In this document: positions 13,001 through 24,067 of the stretch, one piece after another
How the letters are laid out: each line of letters opens with the position of its first letter
Position numbering within the stretch: the stretch's first letter is position 1
From: Tubulanus polymorphus
Taxonomy: Eukaryota; Nemertea; Palaeonemertea; Tubulaniformes; Tubulanidae
Length of the DNA stretch: 64,000 nucleotides
NCBI RefSeq assembly: GCF_964204645.1
Contig: NC_134029.1
Span: forward strand, 4,845,001 to 4,909,000
Direction: 5' to 3'
The notes under the pieces: model-generated
Databases searched by the model: none
What the model saw: the letters and a program-made list of their open reading frames with translations, nothing else
Told to the model about the DNA's origin: nothing
Program-made: the position numbers and the translations under genes

Positions 13001-16000
13001 TCTTGTCGATTCGTCAGATCTCAGAAAAGGATTCTGCGCACGTATACGATTTATTTTTAATTTCAACATCTAATAAATTCCTGTACTTTCAGTGAAGATT
13101 CTCTTTTTTTCAGCGCTGATGATTTCACCAATGGCTACATGCAAAGTAAAGCTATGGTGACGTCTGAAGGTAACGTGTTTTGGCCTCCTCCGGCCAAACT
13201 ACGCAGCTCCTGTAAAATCGACATCACCTATTTTCCGTTCGACGACCAGAAATGTAAAATGAAATTCGGATCCTGGACGTACGACGGATTCCAAGTGGAC
13301 GTGACGAACCGGTCTCAAGATGTAGACTTGTCTAACTATGTGTTTAGCGGCGAGTGGGAACTATTAAACATTAAAGTGATAAGAAACGAAGTGAAATACG
13401 CCTGCTGCGAGGAGCCTTACCCAGATGTAACCTTCACCGTGGTTATTCGGCGTCGAACCTTGTACTACCTGTTCAATATCATATTCCCGTGTTTGTGGTT
13501 AACAGTTTTATCGCTGCTTTCGTTCTGGTTACCGCCAGATTCCGGTGAAAAGATCACACTAGGAATTACCGTGCTGCTCGCGTTTTCTGTGTTTATGTTA
13601 CTCATAGCTGAAAGTATGCCCGCTACATCGGAATTCGTGCCATTAATAGGTATGTATCGTTATCGACCGTGCTTTCCATTTCAAACAATAACACAACGTT
13701 GGTTTGGAAATAAGTCCTTGCACAACAAGAGTCAACTTGTCAAAAAGAGTTCCTTTATATCTTAGCGATTAAAAAAACGGGATCCACATAAAAAAATCTG
13801 AGGTATATATTTAGGCCTAAGTTTTCAAGATTTTAACCGGTTGAAACTGGCTCTAGGTGACAAAGTAAGAAAAGGGTTGGTAACGAAGTTCATATATCTT
13901 ATGAACTAAGTTAAACCGAATTTCAGTGAGTCGGAACTATAGTCCGAAAATAGTCGACCACGGGATTGAGCACGGTCGCTATACAATGGCCGACACTGTG
14001 GAACGCGTTACGACCCAATGATAGTGCATTTCGTTATTCGTTCCGACCAACCACTTAGCTCGAGACTACGTAAGTTTCCCTCAGCTGTTCGATGTGTCTT
14101 ACGTCCAGTCTACGCCGATTACTTGACCTTGACATTGACAAGTCCAAAACAAACGATTGGATTATAATAGAGATTATCAGGATACCAACAAACCGCTGCG
14201 AAGACGAACTCGACAAATCTCATTCTGTTATTCGTGACGAATTACCTCGGCGATGATGAGGATGGGAAAAAGAGAGAGTTTGATTAAAGACTCAATTTGC
14301 CGTCGTCAGTTCACGTCGTCCCTGTTGAGTATTTAAACATCCAACTTCCATTAACTGTTCATCAAAACAAGACATATCTCAGCGTGTAATCGCTACCAGC
14401 GGCATGTTACAATCCACGTTCATCTCCCGACAACGGTTTGAATTTTACAAAATGCATCGGAGAATCTGGCGCCGTAGGAAGTCTGCATTTTTTCTGGTAT
14501 TATGAGCTTTGACCACTATTCCGATGCTATTCTAATGCGATGTGTCCCATCGTGAACGTTAGAAATTAAGTTTAGTTCATAAAAGCGCGAAATCGGTGGA
14601 TTATCCTATTAGGGCAGCATCTTAGCTACACGTCGAAGTGAATTCCGCCCCACGTATACCCAACCAAACTTTTGAAATAATCTAGTATTTATGGAGGAGT
14701 GGTATCCCAATACAGGTATCCAGTTCACATCGTAGCTAAAAATTGCAGGGAATCCCCCATGCTTGGAATCCTCTTTTTCATCATTAATCTGTCTCCCGAG
14801 ACCTACGGATTTGATGCATATTCACAACACTTTCTAAGGAATTAACAGCTATTCCCTTCATGTTAAGCGGCCATCTTGGATATCGATGAATGACGCGAAA
14901 CATATTCAAAATGGTTTACGCTTAGCAACTGAAGTTTTCCCCGAGTATCTAGTTGTCTGATCGAAATCGTGCGTGATGCATGATGACCAACATTATATGA
15001 AATAGATGCATTTTAAAAAGATGATATCTGAATTTTTTCTGACAGTATTTTGATTGAGATGTGTTGAAAATAAAGTTCATCGCACGTCCACGGCCGGCTT
15101 AATATGACGTTATTTCATTAAATGCGGCACATCGAAGGTTACCACGCGTTCAACTCCTCCCTACCCAACGACTTAACAAGTAGTACTGATCACACGCTAA
15201 TCCGACTTGTAAAACTTCGTGAGATATTTACCCCAATCGACGCAGTAACAGTCAAATCGTATTAGCCCGAAGTTGCCCTTTGCCAATTATTGTCATCTTG
15301 CAAAGTTGACAGCAAATATCTATCGGTCAATCAGCCTGTCAGCTTGGAGTCGGATCGGTCAGTCGGGTCACCGATGCGTCAGTATTGCTAACGTCTATCA
15401 ACTGATTTCAACAATAGGTTCGCAACTTACACATTTAGTTCGCAGACGTTCTCTCAAAACGTCGATATATTCTACGCTTTCGTCGTCTTTGACACCAGTC
15501 CCTGGTGACATATTCTATGTCGCCTATGATCAGAGGATACTCGTTACACTGCCCTGTTTATCCCGTACTAATTGGAGGATGCCTCTAAGATTCTTTCATG
15601 AAGTATTTATTTTTCTAACGTAAATCCATACAGTCGATAATCACATCAAGAACGAAAGAAGGATCTTCAATAAAATTGAAAGTAACGAGTGAATAGCGAA
15701 TCCCAGTAATTTTACGCGATGACCGACGGATCAAATAAAATGTCTGTGTCATTTTCGAAAGTGAGAAAGTCTTATACAACTTATGAATAAATGTTTTATT
15801 GTCGTTGACTGTTGGCAGACACCCAGTGACAGTCAAACCTCTGAGCTCAGCTTACACAGCCAGGCTACAAGTCCAAGACCAACTAAGCTCTGTAGTCAAT
15901 CTAACAATTTAAACCAAGTCGTTCGATCGGAAAAATGAAAACGTCGATATGCAAAATCCCTCAAATCGACGGCAAAAGCACATTTCAGCCCGAAAACGTC

Positions 16001-16954
16001 GTTCGGCGCGAGAAAAGCCGTTTGCTCGTCGAGACACCACGTTTGGACTTTGAAGTTAAAACTGTGCAGCTGGGCCCTGGATCTAAAGAGCGATGAAGAT
16101 CGTGGTTGTTATAGTAATAAAAGCGAACAGGTTACTATAAATCAGCGGGATTCGATTTCGAATCGTAATTCTGGATGACTGTGTGCACGTGTAATAAATG
16201 AATCGGGATAATTCTCTGAGTGTAATGCGATATTAAAAAGATATATAGTCGTAGAAAAGACACATTCGGAATACGAGATACATTTAACATGTGTCAATTC
16301 CATGTGGAAGGTTACATCTGTGAGTTCGAATAGTCGAAAACGACTAGATCACTTTATCAACATGTATTTCCTACATTCTATTTTTTCTATTTTTCAGGGA
16401 TATATTTGACAACAACGATGGCTATGACGTCGCTGTCGATTATCTTAACGGTGTTCGTACTGCAGTTGCATCACGTCGGGCCGCATCAGAAACCGGTGCC
16501 GAAGTGGGTGCGGTTCTTCATGTTCAAAATCCTCGCTAAAATGTTGTTCATAAAACTAAACACGCGCGCCTGTGCGCCGGGGTACCATCGCTCGAGCGTG
16601 AAAGAATACCGGGACCACACTGATGGTCGTGTGCGCGAGGATATTTGCCTGACGACGTTCAGAGAACCGGTCGTCGTCGACAACTGTAACGGGCGCGTCA
16701 GTCCGATCCGACTGTCTTACGACAGAGTAGAAAACGGTACCGAACCGGGCAGCGTCACTTTCGATAAGATATCGAAACATTTGAAGCTGTTAGTCGCCAA
16801 ACAAAACTATGACGACACGTTCCAGGAGATAACCAATGACTGGAGACTCGTAGCTCACGTGATGGATCGATTTTTATTTTGGATATTTCTGTTGACGGCG
16901 TTCATGTCTTCGATAGCCATCCTCGTCATCCGGCCGTTAATGAAACCGCAATAA
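8124..16954 (+). CDS. Nicotinic acetylcholine receptor alpha-type subunit (alpha7/9/10-like), 5' part incomplete
   Basis: Ligand-gated cation channel subunit of the Cys-loop family, acting in the plasma membrane as part of a pentamer. Coding exons: 8124-8168 (DEVNQVLTTNVWLEQ), 10964-11073, 13114-13649 and 16398-16954, all with GT-AG borders and consistent phases (0, 0, 2, 1). Exon sizes 45 and 110 bp match those of vertebrate alpha subunit genes. The third exon holds the Cys-loop (C, 13 residues with YFPFDDQK, C), loop C with vicinal cysteines (YACCEEPYPD), which marks an alpha-type agonist face, then M1 and M2 (GEKITLGITVLLAF); the glutamate before M2 indicates cation selectivity. The fourth exon carries M3, a loop of roughly 95 residues, and M4, ending in MKPQ and TAA. 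These exons give 415 residues; about 65-75 N-terminal residues are missing. Which of alpha7, 9 or 10 it is closest to cannot be settled by eye. Confidence 0.93.
8190..8218. repeat. Short inverted repeat
   Basis: AGGGTTTTC and GAAAACCCT are exact 9-bp complements around an 11-base loop, 21 bases after the donor of the 45-bp nAChR exon. The function is unknown; it may be chance or the edge of a repeat. A repeat-like GAATT run lies close by near 8430-8447. Confidence 0.4.
9910..10090. repeat. CTGT/CCGT tetranucleotide microsatellite
   Basis: About 180 bp of tandem CTGT units, many replaced by CCGT so that an 8-bp period (CTGTCCGT) dominates the middle. The edge decays into degenerate CTGC/CTGT units to about 10190. 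It sits in an nAChR intron. The Ser/Cys/Leu/Val-rich open frames across it in several frames result from the repeat and are not genes. Confidence 0.97.
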
Positions 16955-17442
16955 CTCCAGCCTCCTCCTTTCTGCCTATCCACGCACCGCATCATCCCTA
17001 GTATAGAGTAGAGGTATCATCTACGAAAACGCCTTTTAAAGATAAAATACGCACGTTACAGTCGTTTATGAAATAGAAAATTGTAGAAATGCCTTATTTC
17101 AAAAAACCGCATCATCGAGTGACAACGTGTAAATACGCAATCAAAAGTGACTGACGTGTAAATACGCAATTCATTGGCACCGTGTTTGTATTTGTTTCCC
17201 GATTTGTACATACTACTCGCAACTATCAATTCTTCGTATAATAATGATGATTTTGAAATTGCAAAATATTTATTTCCTATGGTCGATTTGAACGTTACAA
17301 GCCACAAAACAACGACGAATAACTCGACGTGTTCGTCGTGTGTGTTAGTAATATATATCGGGCCGAAACGCCCTGTAATAATGTAAATATTGTGAAAGGA
17401 TTAATGTAAAAATTCGTGAAATTATCTTTATTGCCTTTTTAA

Positions 17443-17448
17443 AATAAA
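17443..17448 (+). promoter_or_regulatory. Polyadenylation signal of the nAChR gene
   Basis: AATAAA about 490 bases after the receptor stop codon, in an AT-rich tail with no better candidate nearer. This implies a 3' UTR of about 0.5 kb. Confidence 0.6.
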
Positions 17449-17610
17449 ATGATATGATGTTCATCGAAATTGCAGCGCTAAACTATCTGGATTTCTCAAA
17501 ATGCGCGCGACGACTGCAGACGACAGCGGTACCATTTACGAACCCGTTGGTCACAAGATGGCGGATGAGTCTGACAAAACAACCAACGTTTCGTCGGAAC
17601 ATAAGCTGCG

Positions 17611-17940
17611 ATCACACGGACACGATTTGCCCCGGGCCAAATTGACACGGATCAGGCTCGGGCCAAATTTAGCCCGTGCCTAATTAGAGAGTGCTTTCAC
17701 ACGCAAACCATTCATTCGTTACTAAACAATGCTCAGACAAAGCGAAGTGGATCATTTCCGGTGCCAAATTGAAATTCAAATGCAATCATTTGTCTGGTGC
17801 TAAAATTTGGCTCAGGCCTGATCCGACGTTATTGGTCGGGCCAAATTTGGCCCGGGCCAAACAGACTCGGGCCCATTTGGCACCCGTGTGAACAGTTGTT
17901 CCGGGCCAAATTTGGCCCGGACCAAAAATGCTCGTGTGAT
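17611..17940. mobile_element. MITE-like element with terminal inverted repeats
   Basis: The left end, ATCACACGGACACGATTTGC then CCCGGGCCAAATT, matches the reverse complement of the right end (ATCACACGAGCATTTTTGGT then CCGGGCCAAATT), giving imperfect inverted termini of about 32 bp. The 330-bp body carries several more copies of GGGCCAAATTTGGCCC-type palindromes. There is no coding capacity. A clean target-site duplication was not identified, so exact ends and superfamily are open. Confidence 0.6.
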
Positions 17941-18290
17941 CTCGGCTAATTTGTTTCTACGGAAAACGAACCGTATATCATTTGATAACCTGGTTCAATT
18001 TATGGCCCTCACAAATCCTTTGCTCGTCAGTGACTTAAGCTTTATGTTCAGGGTCTGTTGATATCAATACATAGAACTGGAAAAGTAAATCTATTATTTG
18101 TATTTCGTCACAGAACACTGCCACTCCTTAACAAATTTTATTTGTTCAGGAACCAGCAGTGGTACGTAGTTTGACCCGATGAACGGAATTAGAACCTCTG
18201 ACCTTGCTGTCCTCTAAATCTATCATTTATTACTTACTTACACCTTGCCGTTTTTCATTCTAATAGCCATATTCAGATTCACAGTAAAAC
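17941..18290. other. Intergenic, nothing recognised
   Basis: Sequence between the MITE-like element and the conserved 3' flank of the first SLC18-like gene. No open frame of interest and no repeat was recognised. Confidence 0.5.
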
Positions 18291-18497
18291 AAAACGTAAA
18301 AAACAGCAAAACAAACGTAACGTTCTTGAATAAAACCTGTACATTATGAATATACCTTTATTTTTCATCTCGATTGAACTTGAAATGTAACAATATACAA
18401 AATACATAATACATAAATGCATTGAGGATAATGTATAAAAACAACCATTCATTATCGATTAAGGTCTAGACAATATCAAGATATAGGCAAACGTAGA

Positions 18498-18519
18498 AAC
18501 AACAACAACAACAACAACA
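18498..18519. repeat. AAC trinucleotide repeat
   Basis: About seven AAC units in the 3' flank of the first SLC18-like gene. The equivalent place in the second copy is not expanded. Confidence 0.8.
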
Positions 18520-18540
18520 TATAGCGTAAGAAACATAAAC

Positions 18541-18800
18541 TATTTCGTTTCAATCCAATATACATAAAAGAGTGTGGATATGCATTTTGTCTCAACGTCC
18601 AAAATGCTGCAAAATGTAAGTTTATCGAGCCGATTGCAGAATATGTAATTAATCTATATCAATACCATATTATTCCGTTTCAACCAAACGTTGATATGCA
18701 TGTCTGTCTCGCCGTACAGCATTTAGCAAAATGTAAGTATACACAGATAGCAGAATAAATAAGAGCCCATATCACTTCAGACATCACAATACAAATCAAG
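18541..18800 (-). repeat. Two tandem ~130-bp units in the 3' flank of SLC18-like copy A
   Basis: Two diverged units start near 18541 and 18671. Both hold TTTCGTTTCAA-like, GATATGCAT, CAAAATGTAAGT and a block like ATATCA in the same order. The same two-unit arrangement is present downstream of the second gene copy (21801-22060), so it predates the gene duplication. It probably lies in the 3' UTR, since TTTATT (AATAAA on the minus strand) occurs at 18965-18970 and again at 18357-18362. Confidence 0.6.
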
Positions 18801-19026
18801 GAAATACAGTTTGCAAAAACGACATGCATTGATTGCAAACTTTTACTGGACTTACTCCAACTTAAGTTGAATAGTTACTTCTTGATTTCCAGATAAATTT
18901 TTATAAGTGAAATCACTAATATCCATTCAAAATGTGATACTTTCATAATGTGTTATATTTTACATTTATTGGCATATGGGCCGTGTTTGTCTAATTCAAT
19001 TGCACACAAAAATGACGACCATATTT

Positions 19027-20700
19027 CTAAATGGCCAATGCATTCTCTTCCGACAGAGCAGACTTATTCAAAACAACCTCGTCTAATGCGGGTTCCGACG
19101 GAGCAGAGTCATCCAAAACAACCTCATCTAATGCGGGTTCCGACGGAGCAGAGTCATCCAAAACAACCTCATCTAATGTGGGTTCGGGCGGAGCAGAGTC
19201 ATCCAAAACAACCACATCTAATGTGGGTTCCGGCGGAGCAGAGTCATTCAAAACAACCTCGTCTAATGTGGGTTCCGGCGGAGCAGAGTCATTCAAAACA
19301 ACCTCGTCTAATGTGGGTTCCGGCGGAGCAGGCTCGTTCAAAACAACCTCGTTTAATGCGGGTTTACTCTGAACCCCGGTAACCACGACATTTGCCAAGG
19401 GAAGTTTGACTTTTTCTGGAATGTTGCGAAGAGCCAGTGCAAATAGAGAAATGACAAAAACAAATATGGCTTCCGCTCTGTAGAGCCATGCGAACGATAT
19501 AATATCTACCAAAACCCCACCGAGGATCGGACCCAGAACGAATCCCAAGTCATTAGACGCAGTAAGCAAACCGAATGTTGGTCCGTAAATACCTGGTTTA
19601 TGGCGTATATCGTTAATAAAACTGAGAGCCGTGCCGACACAGCAAATAACGATACCAGCTCCCAGTCTGAACAGACATTCTGGAGCGATAACAACCCAGA
19701 TCATTTTGCATTCGGGATATAAAGCCATCCCAACCACGCACAGCCACATTCCAGCTATGATGAACTGCCAGCGGTATTTGGTACCACATATACCTACGAT
19801 GGCTTCACCAATGAGCATGAAACATAAACTGACGCACATTATTACACCCATCTGCCACATTTCGGCGTTCAGCGTTTCGATCATCCAATTCGGTCCAGTC
19901 GCCATAAATATACCACCCCCGACATACAGACAAAAACAGCACAGCAACGCGCTGACGAAATACGGGTCTTTTATCAGCGAGAAATAGTAGGTGAACTTGA
20001 TTTTTTCTGAAGAAGTTCGGTCGATGTCGGGTTGTATGATAACCAGTCGCATGGCTCCATCCAGTAATGTAATCACGGCCAATATAAGAAATGGAGTAGA
20101 TAAACTGGATAAAGCAAAAGCCACCGGTCCCAACGGGTACCCGAGAATGAGTCCGATAGAGTAGCCGATATACGCCGTGCTCAGGGCTTTGGTTCGTTTG
20201 CCATTATCGGGAAAAGTCCTAGCTACCAGTGCCAGACACGAGATGACCGATAGACTAGACCCGATAGCTTCAACCACGCGTAGTACGATCAACCAGGCGA
20301 AATTCGGTACGAAAGCGAATCCAACTACGGCTCCGGCGTTGAAAATCATTCCGATTAACATAGGCCAACGATTGCCTAGACGATCAACGACGAAGCCCGT
20401 TATAACGTTGAAGAGTACCTCAGCGGCCGGTCGAGCGGCTATGACGTATCCTATTTGTGTCGATATTTCGTTGGCGCTGTCCGTTGTAGAAAAGTTGTCC
20501 GTTTTATCGTGGAACTCATCCTCGGTGATCGAATCAAAAATCGATCGGTTCGTCTCGCCTAGTTCGAACTTGCGCAAAATAACGGGCAACAGAGGAACTA
20601 AAGTCGAGTCGATCAACGTATGTAAGCACATTGCGATGAAAGTCACCGATACAACAAGCAATGGAGACTTGCGAATCTTCAATATTACGTGTCTCACCAT
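19027..20700 (-). CDS. SLC18-like vesicular amine-type transporter, copy A (557 aa, intronless)
   Basis: Major facilitator protein with about 12 membrane segments, resembling VMAT/VAChT-type proton antiporters that load small cations into vesicles. Seen: Asp31 in the first helix (LIDSTLVPLLP), a luminal loop with two N-glycosylation sequons near residues 51 and 69, MFS motif A (GFVVDRLGNR, residues 102-111), the antiporter motif C region (GLILGYPLGPVAF), and FLILAV-x-LLDGAMR, close to the VMAT sequence. The Asp that VMATs carry in TM10 is not in the same register (TASNDLGFVLGP), so the substrate is uncertain. The whole frame is one exon, unlike typical SLC18 genes, suggesting retroposition. 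The tail (residues 449-553) is seven 15-residue acidic repeats followed by ALAI. It is paralogous to the copy at 22414-23877. Confidence 0.88.
   Translation of the reverse strand: MVRHVILKIRKSPLLVVSVTFIAMCLHTLIDSTLVPLLPVILRKFELGETNRSIFDSITEDEFHDKTDNFSTTDSANEISTQIGYVIAARPAAEVLFNVITGFVVDRLGNRWPMLIGMIFNAGAVVGFAFVPNFAWLIVLRVVEAIGSSLSVISCLALVARTFPDNGKRTKALSTAYIGYSIGLILGYPLGPVAFALSSLSTPFLILAVITLLDGAMRLVIIQPDIDRTSSEKIKFTYYFSLIKDPYFVSALLCCFCLYVGGGIFMATGPNWMIETLNAEMWQMGVIMCVSLCFMLIGEAIVGICGTKYRWQFIIAGMWLCVVGMALYPECKMIWVVIAPECLFRLGAGIVICCVGTALSFINDIRHKPGIYGPTFGLLTASNDLGFVLGPILGGVLVDIISFAWLYRAEAIFVFVISLFALALRNIPEKVKLPLANVVVTGVQSKPALNEVVLNEPAPPEPTLDEVVLNDSAPPEPTLDEVVLNDSAPPEPTLDVVVLDDSAPPEPTLDEVVLDDSAPSEPALDEVVLDDSAPSEPALDEVVLNKSALSEENALAI
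19042..19356 (-). repeat. Seven 45-bp coding repeats in the transporter tail
   Basis: Seven in-frame 15-codon units with consensus LDEVVLNDSAPPEPT. The first unit is LNEVVLNEPAPPEPT and the last LDEVVLNKSALSEEN. The middle units differ by one to three residues. The repeat is acidic and proline-rich and is predicted to face the cytosol. Confidence 0.95.
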
Positions 20701-20759
20701 TTTCGCATTAACGACTAGAACCCAATTTTGTCGTCAATTAGTCTCAAATGATAATGATA

Positions 20760-21420
20760 TAAGCATAGGTTTTTTACAACTGCTGTACACGAGCAACACT
20801 ATCTTTCACCATGCATAGAACGTACTGTGGCTTGTACAAAACAAAACGCCTAGTGTGTTAACCAGACCGAGCTAAAATATAACTTAGTCATGGTAATTTC
20901 ACGTGTGACCCTAATGACCGGTCTTGAAGTTTTGCGCTTAGCACGTGGCTGCGTCACATCAGTGGTCAGATACAATGAATGACAGACCAGTTGAAGTTCA
21001 TGAATCACCCGTTTGCGTTTCTGAATTGACTGCGTAAATAAAAAACCTGTTTTTTGTTCTGTGCGAATGTTATTTACGTGGAGAAACTGTAACTGTAATT
21101 GTATGTATAAAACTGACAATCCAAATTGTGTGTTCTTTTGTCAAAATCTGCTATTTATGTGGAGTTTGACACTATCCGATATTTTGTTAAGCCTCATGTC
21201 TATGCTTGACATTTAAAGGGGTAGATGCAGGTATGAAGATATTCGACTTGCGTCCAAAATGTGGCCGAAATCAGCACTTAGAACAAATAGTTTTATATTT
21301 TCCTTATTTTCTATTGTTAAAAAAGGCCTGTGGATACAGAGTTGAAGTGGCCTTCTTTATCGCTCCTTCTGCGAGGAATTCGATCCACGAAATCGAAAAC
21401 GAATCCTTAAAATGAAACGT
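20760..21420. other. Spacer between SLC18-like copies
   Basis: 5' flank of copy A. The first 80 bases upstream of the ATG resemble the corresponding flank of copy B. A stretch at 21300-21420 (GGCCTGTGGATAC ... ATCCACGAAATCGAAAACGA) resembles 24200-24300 upstream of copy B, showing that the duplicated block includes the 5' flank. No gene was seen. Confidence 0.6.
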
Positions 21421-21800
21421 ACAATTAAAAGCAAAGCAAACGTAACTTTCTTGAATAAAACCTGGATAAATATGAATATACCTTTATTTTTCGTCTCGAT
21501 TGAACAAGAAATGTAACAACATACAAACGTTTAAATGAACTTAAACATAGATTACGTATGGATATTTTATGCGCTCTTATATGCCAAAATTGGCCGGTTG
21601 GATCAATTCATTATCAAATTTTGTGACGAAATTATGCACAATAAACAAAGAATATACGTAATACATATTACATAATAAATGCATGATATATAACACATAA
21701 AAACTACCATTAATTTTCGATTGAAGTTATGACCATATCGAGATATAGGCACACGTAAAAACGAAAACCACAACATAGAGCGTAAGAAACATATAAATTA

Positions 21801-22060
21801 TTTCGTTTCAACCAAATATACATAAAAGAAAGTGAATATACATTATGTCTGTCTCAACGTACACGATTTTGCAGAATGTAACTTCATCTAACCGATTGCA
21901 TGATATGTAAGAATTCATATCACTTGTAAACTGTTTCGTGTCAACCAACAATACGTGATAGAAAGAGATATGTATTTTTGTCAAAACGTACAAAATTTTG
22001 CAAAATGTAAGTATACAGAGCCGATCGCAAAATACGTAAGAATCTATATCACTTAAGAAA
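21801..22060 (-). repeat. Two tandem ~134-bp units in the 3' flank of SLC18-like copy B
   Basis: Units beginning near 21801 and 21934 share TTTCGTTTCAACC-like starts, CAAAATTTTGCAAAATGTAAG-like centres and CATATCACTT-like ends. They are the counterparts of the units downstream of copy A. TTTATT at 22317-22322 is a possible minus-strand polyadenylation signal closer to the stop codon. Confidence 0.6.
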
Positions 22061-22413
22061 TAACAGTACAAATCAAGAATAGACGCACAATTTAGAAAAA
22101 GGAGTGCGCTTTTCTGCGTAAACGAATACGTTAATTGGAAAGCTGTAACAAATTTACTGGAACTTAAGTTCATTAGTTAGTTGTGAAGTGATTTGTGAAA
22201 AAAATGAAAAACCTACGAATAACATCGCTCATATCCATGTAAATATCAAAACCTATGTAATACTCTAATTACAGGCGGAACAGAATGTCTCATATGTTAT
22301 ATTTTTACTGTTGACATTTATTGGTATATGGACCGTGTTTATCTAATTCATTTACAAACATTACGACGGTCATATTTTTCTATAGAAGTGTAAGCGGACG
22401 CTTCTATTATTTT

Positions 22414-23877
22414 TCAAATGGCCAATGCATTTTCTTCCGATGGTACAGATTCATTCAAAGCAACCTCGTCTGATGTGGGTTTCAACAGTGCAGAGTCATT
22501 CAAAGCAACCTCATCTAATGCTGGTTCACTGGTTATCTGAACCCCGGTAACGTCAACATTTGTCACGGGAAGTTTGACTCTTTCCGGAATATTGCGAAGA
22601 GACAGTGCGAATAGTGAAATGATAAAGATAAACATGGCTTCCGCTCTGTAGAGCCACGCGAACGATATGATATCTACCAAAACCCCGCCGAGGATCGGAC
22701 CCAAAACGAATCCCAAGTCATTAGACGCAGTAAGCAGACCGAATGTTGGTCCGTAAATACCTGGTTTATGGCGTATATCGGTAATATAACTGAGAGCCGT
22801 GCCGACACAGCAAATAACGATACCAGCTCCCAGTCTGAACAGACATTCTGGAGCGATAACAACCCAGATCATTTTGCATTCGGGATATAAAGCCATCCCA
22901 ACCACGCACAGCCACATTCCAGCTAAGGTGAACTGCCAGCGGTATTTAGTACCACATATACCTACTATGACTTCACCAATGAGCATGAAACATAAACTGA
23001 CGCACATTATTACACCCATCTGCCACATTTCGGCGTTCAGCGTTTCGATCATCCAATTCGGTCCAGTCGCCATAAATATACCACCCCCGACATACAGACA
23101 AAAACAGCACAGCAACGCGCTGACGAAATACGGGTCTTTTATCAGCGAGAAATAGTAGGTGAACTTGATTTTTTCTGAAGAAGTTCGGTCGATGTCGGGT
23201 TGTATGATAACCAGTCGCATGGCTCCATCCAGTAATGTAACCACGGCCAAGATAAGAAATGGAGTAGATAAACTGGATAAAGCAAAAGCCACCGGTCCCA
23301 ACGGGTACCCGAGAATGAGTCCGATAGAGTAGCCGATATACGCCGTGCTCAGGGCTTTTGTTCGTTTGCCGTCGTCGGGAAAGGTCCTAGCTACCAGCGC
23401 CAGACACGAGACGACCGATAGACTAGACCCGATAGCTTCAACCACGCGTAGTACGATCAACCAGGCGAAATTCGGTACGAAAGCGAATCCAACCACGGCT
23501 CCGGCGTTGAAAATCATTCCGATTAACATAGGCCAACGATTGCCTAGACGATCAACGACGAAGCCCGTTATTACGTTGAAGAATACCTCAGCGGCCGGCC
23601 GAGCGGCTATGACGTAACCCAATTGCGTCGATATTTTGTTGGCGCTGTCCGTTATTGAATCATTGATGCCGTTGTTCGTTTTATTATGGAACTCATCCTC
23701 GGTGATCGAATCAAAAATCGATCGGTTCGTCTCGCCTAGTTCGAACTTGCGCAAAATAACGGGCAACAGAGGAACCAAAGTTGAGTCGATCATCGTATGT
23801 AAGCACATTGCGATGAAAGTCACCGCTACAACGAGCAATGGAGACTTGCGAATCTTCAGTATTACATGTCTCACCAT
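22414..23877 (-). CDS. SLC18-like vesicular amine-type transporter, copy B (487 aa, intronless)
   Basis: Second, nearly identical member of the tandem pair, with the same MVRHVILKIRKSPLLVV start, the same motif A (VVDRLGNR), motif C and FLILAV-x-LLDGAMR core, and the same ALAI end. It differs mainly in the first luminal loop (four extra residues and different glycosylation sites) and in the tail, where only two degenerate 15-residue units remain (residues 454-483). Membrane transporter of the SLC18/VAT type by sequence; substrate not predictable. It is also a single exon. Start codons of the two copies are 3177 bp apart and stop codons 3387 bp apart; the difference reflects the tail repeat and luminal loop. 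Both frames are intact, so both copies may be functional. Confidence 0.88.
   Translation of the reverse strand: MVRHVILKIRKSPLLVVAVTFIAMCLHTMIDSTLVPLLPVILRKFELGETNRSIFDSITEDEFHNKTNNGINDSITDSANKISTQLGYVIAARPAAEVFFNVITGFVVDRLGNRWPMLIGMIFNAGAVVGFAFVPNFAWLIVLRVVEAIGSSLSVVSCLALVARTFPDDGKRTKALSTAYIGYSIGLILGYPLGPVAFALSSLSTPFLILAVVTLLDGAMRLVIIQPDIDRTSSEKIKFTYYFSLIKDPYFVSALLCCFCLYVGGGIFMATGPNWMIETLNAEMWQMGVIMCVSLCFMLIGEVIVGICGTKYRWQFTLAGMWLCVVGMALYPECKMIWVVIAPECLFRLGAGIVICCVGTALSYITDIRHKPGIYGPTFGLLTASNDLGFVLGPILGGVLVDIISFAWLYRAEAMFIFIISLFALSLRNIPERVKLPVTNVDVTGVQITSEPALDEVALNDSALLKPTSDEVALNESVPSEENALAI
22429..22518 (-). repeat. Two 45-bp coding repeats in copy B tail
   Basis: Units LDEVALNDSALLKPT and SDEVALNESVPSEEN are homologous to the seven-unit array of copy A. 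This marks unit number as the main difference between the paralogues. Confidence 0.9.
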
Positions 23878-24067
23878 TTTCGCATCTAACGACTAGAACC
23901 CAATTTATTGCAAAGTCTGAAACGATTATGATACGGGTGATTGTTTTACCACTGTTGTTCACATGCAACGCCACAATTTAGCATTGAACAATATATACAG
24001 GGGCTAGTTCACAAAAGCACGGCATCTAGAAATGTACATGGCGTGTGTATACAAGACTTATGTATAT

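Noticed and set aside
19031-19382. Plus-strand repetitive frames (GSGGAESSKTTSSN-like units)
   Set aside because: Antisense readings of the 45-bp coding repeat of copy A.
20177-20818. 213-codon plus-strand frame opposite SLC18-like copy A
   Set aside because: Antisense shadow of the transporter frame; similar shadows recur opposite copy B and no protein features are present.
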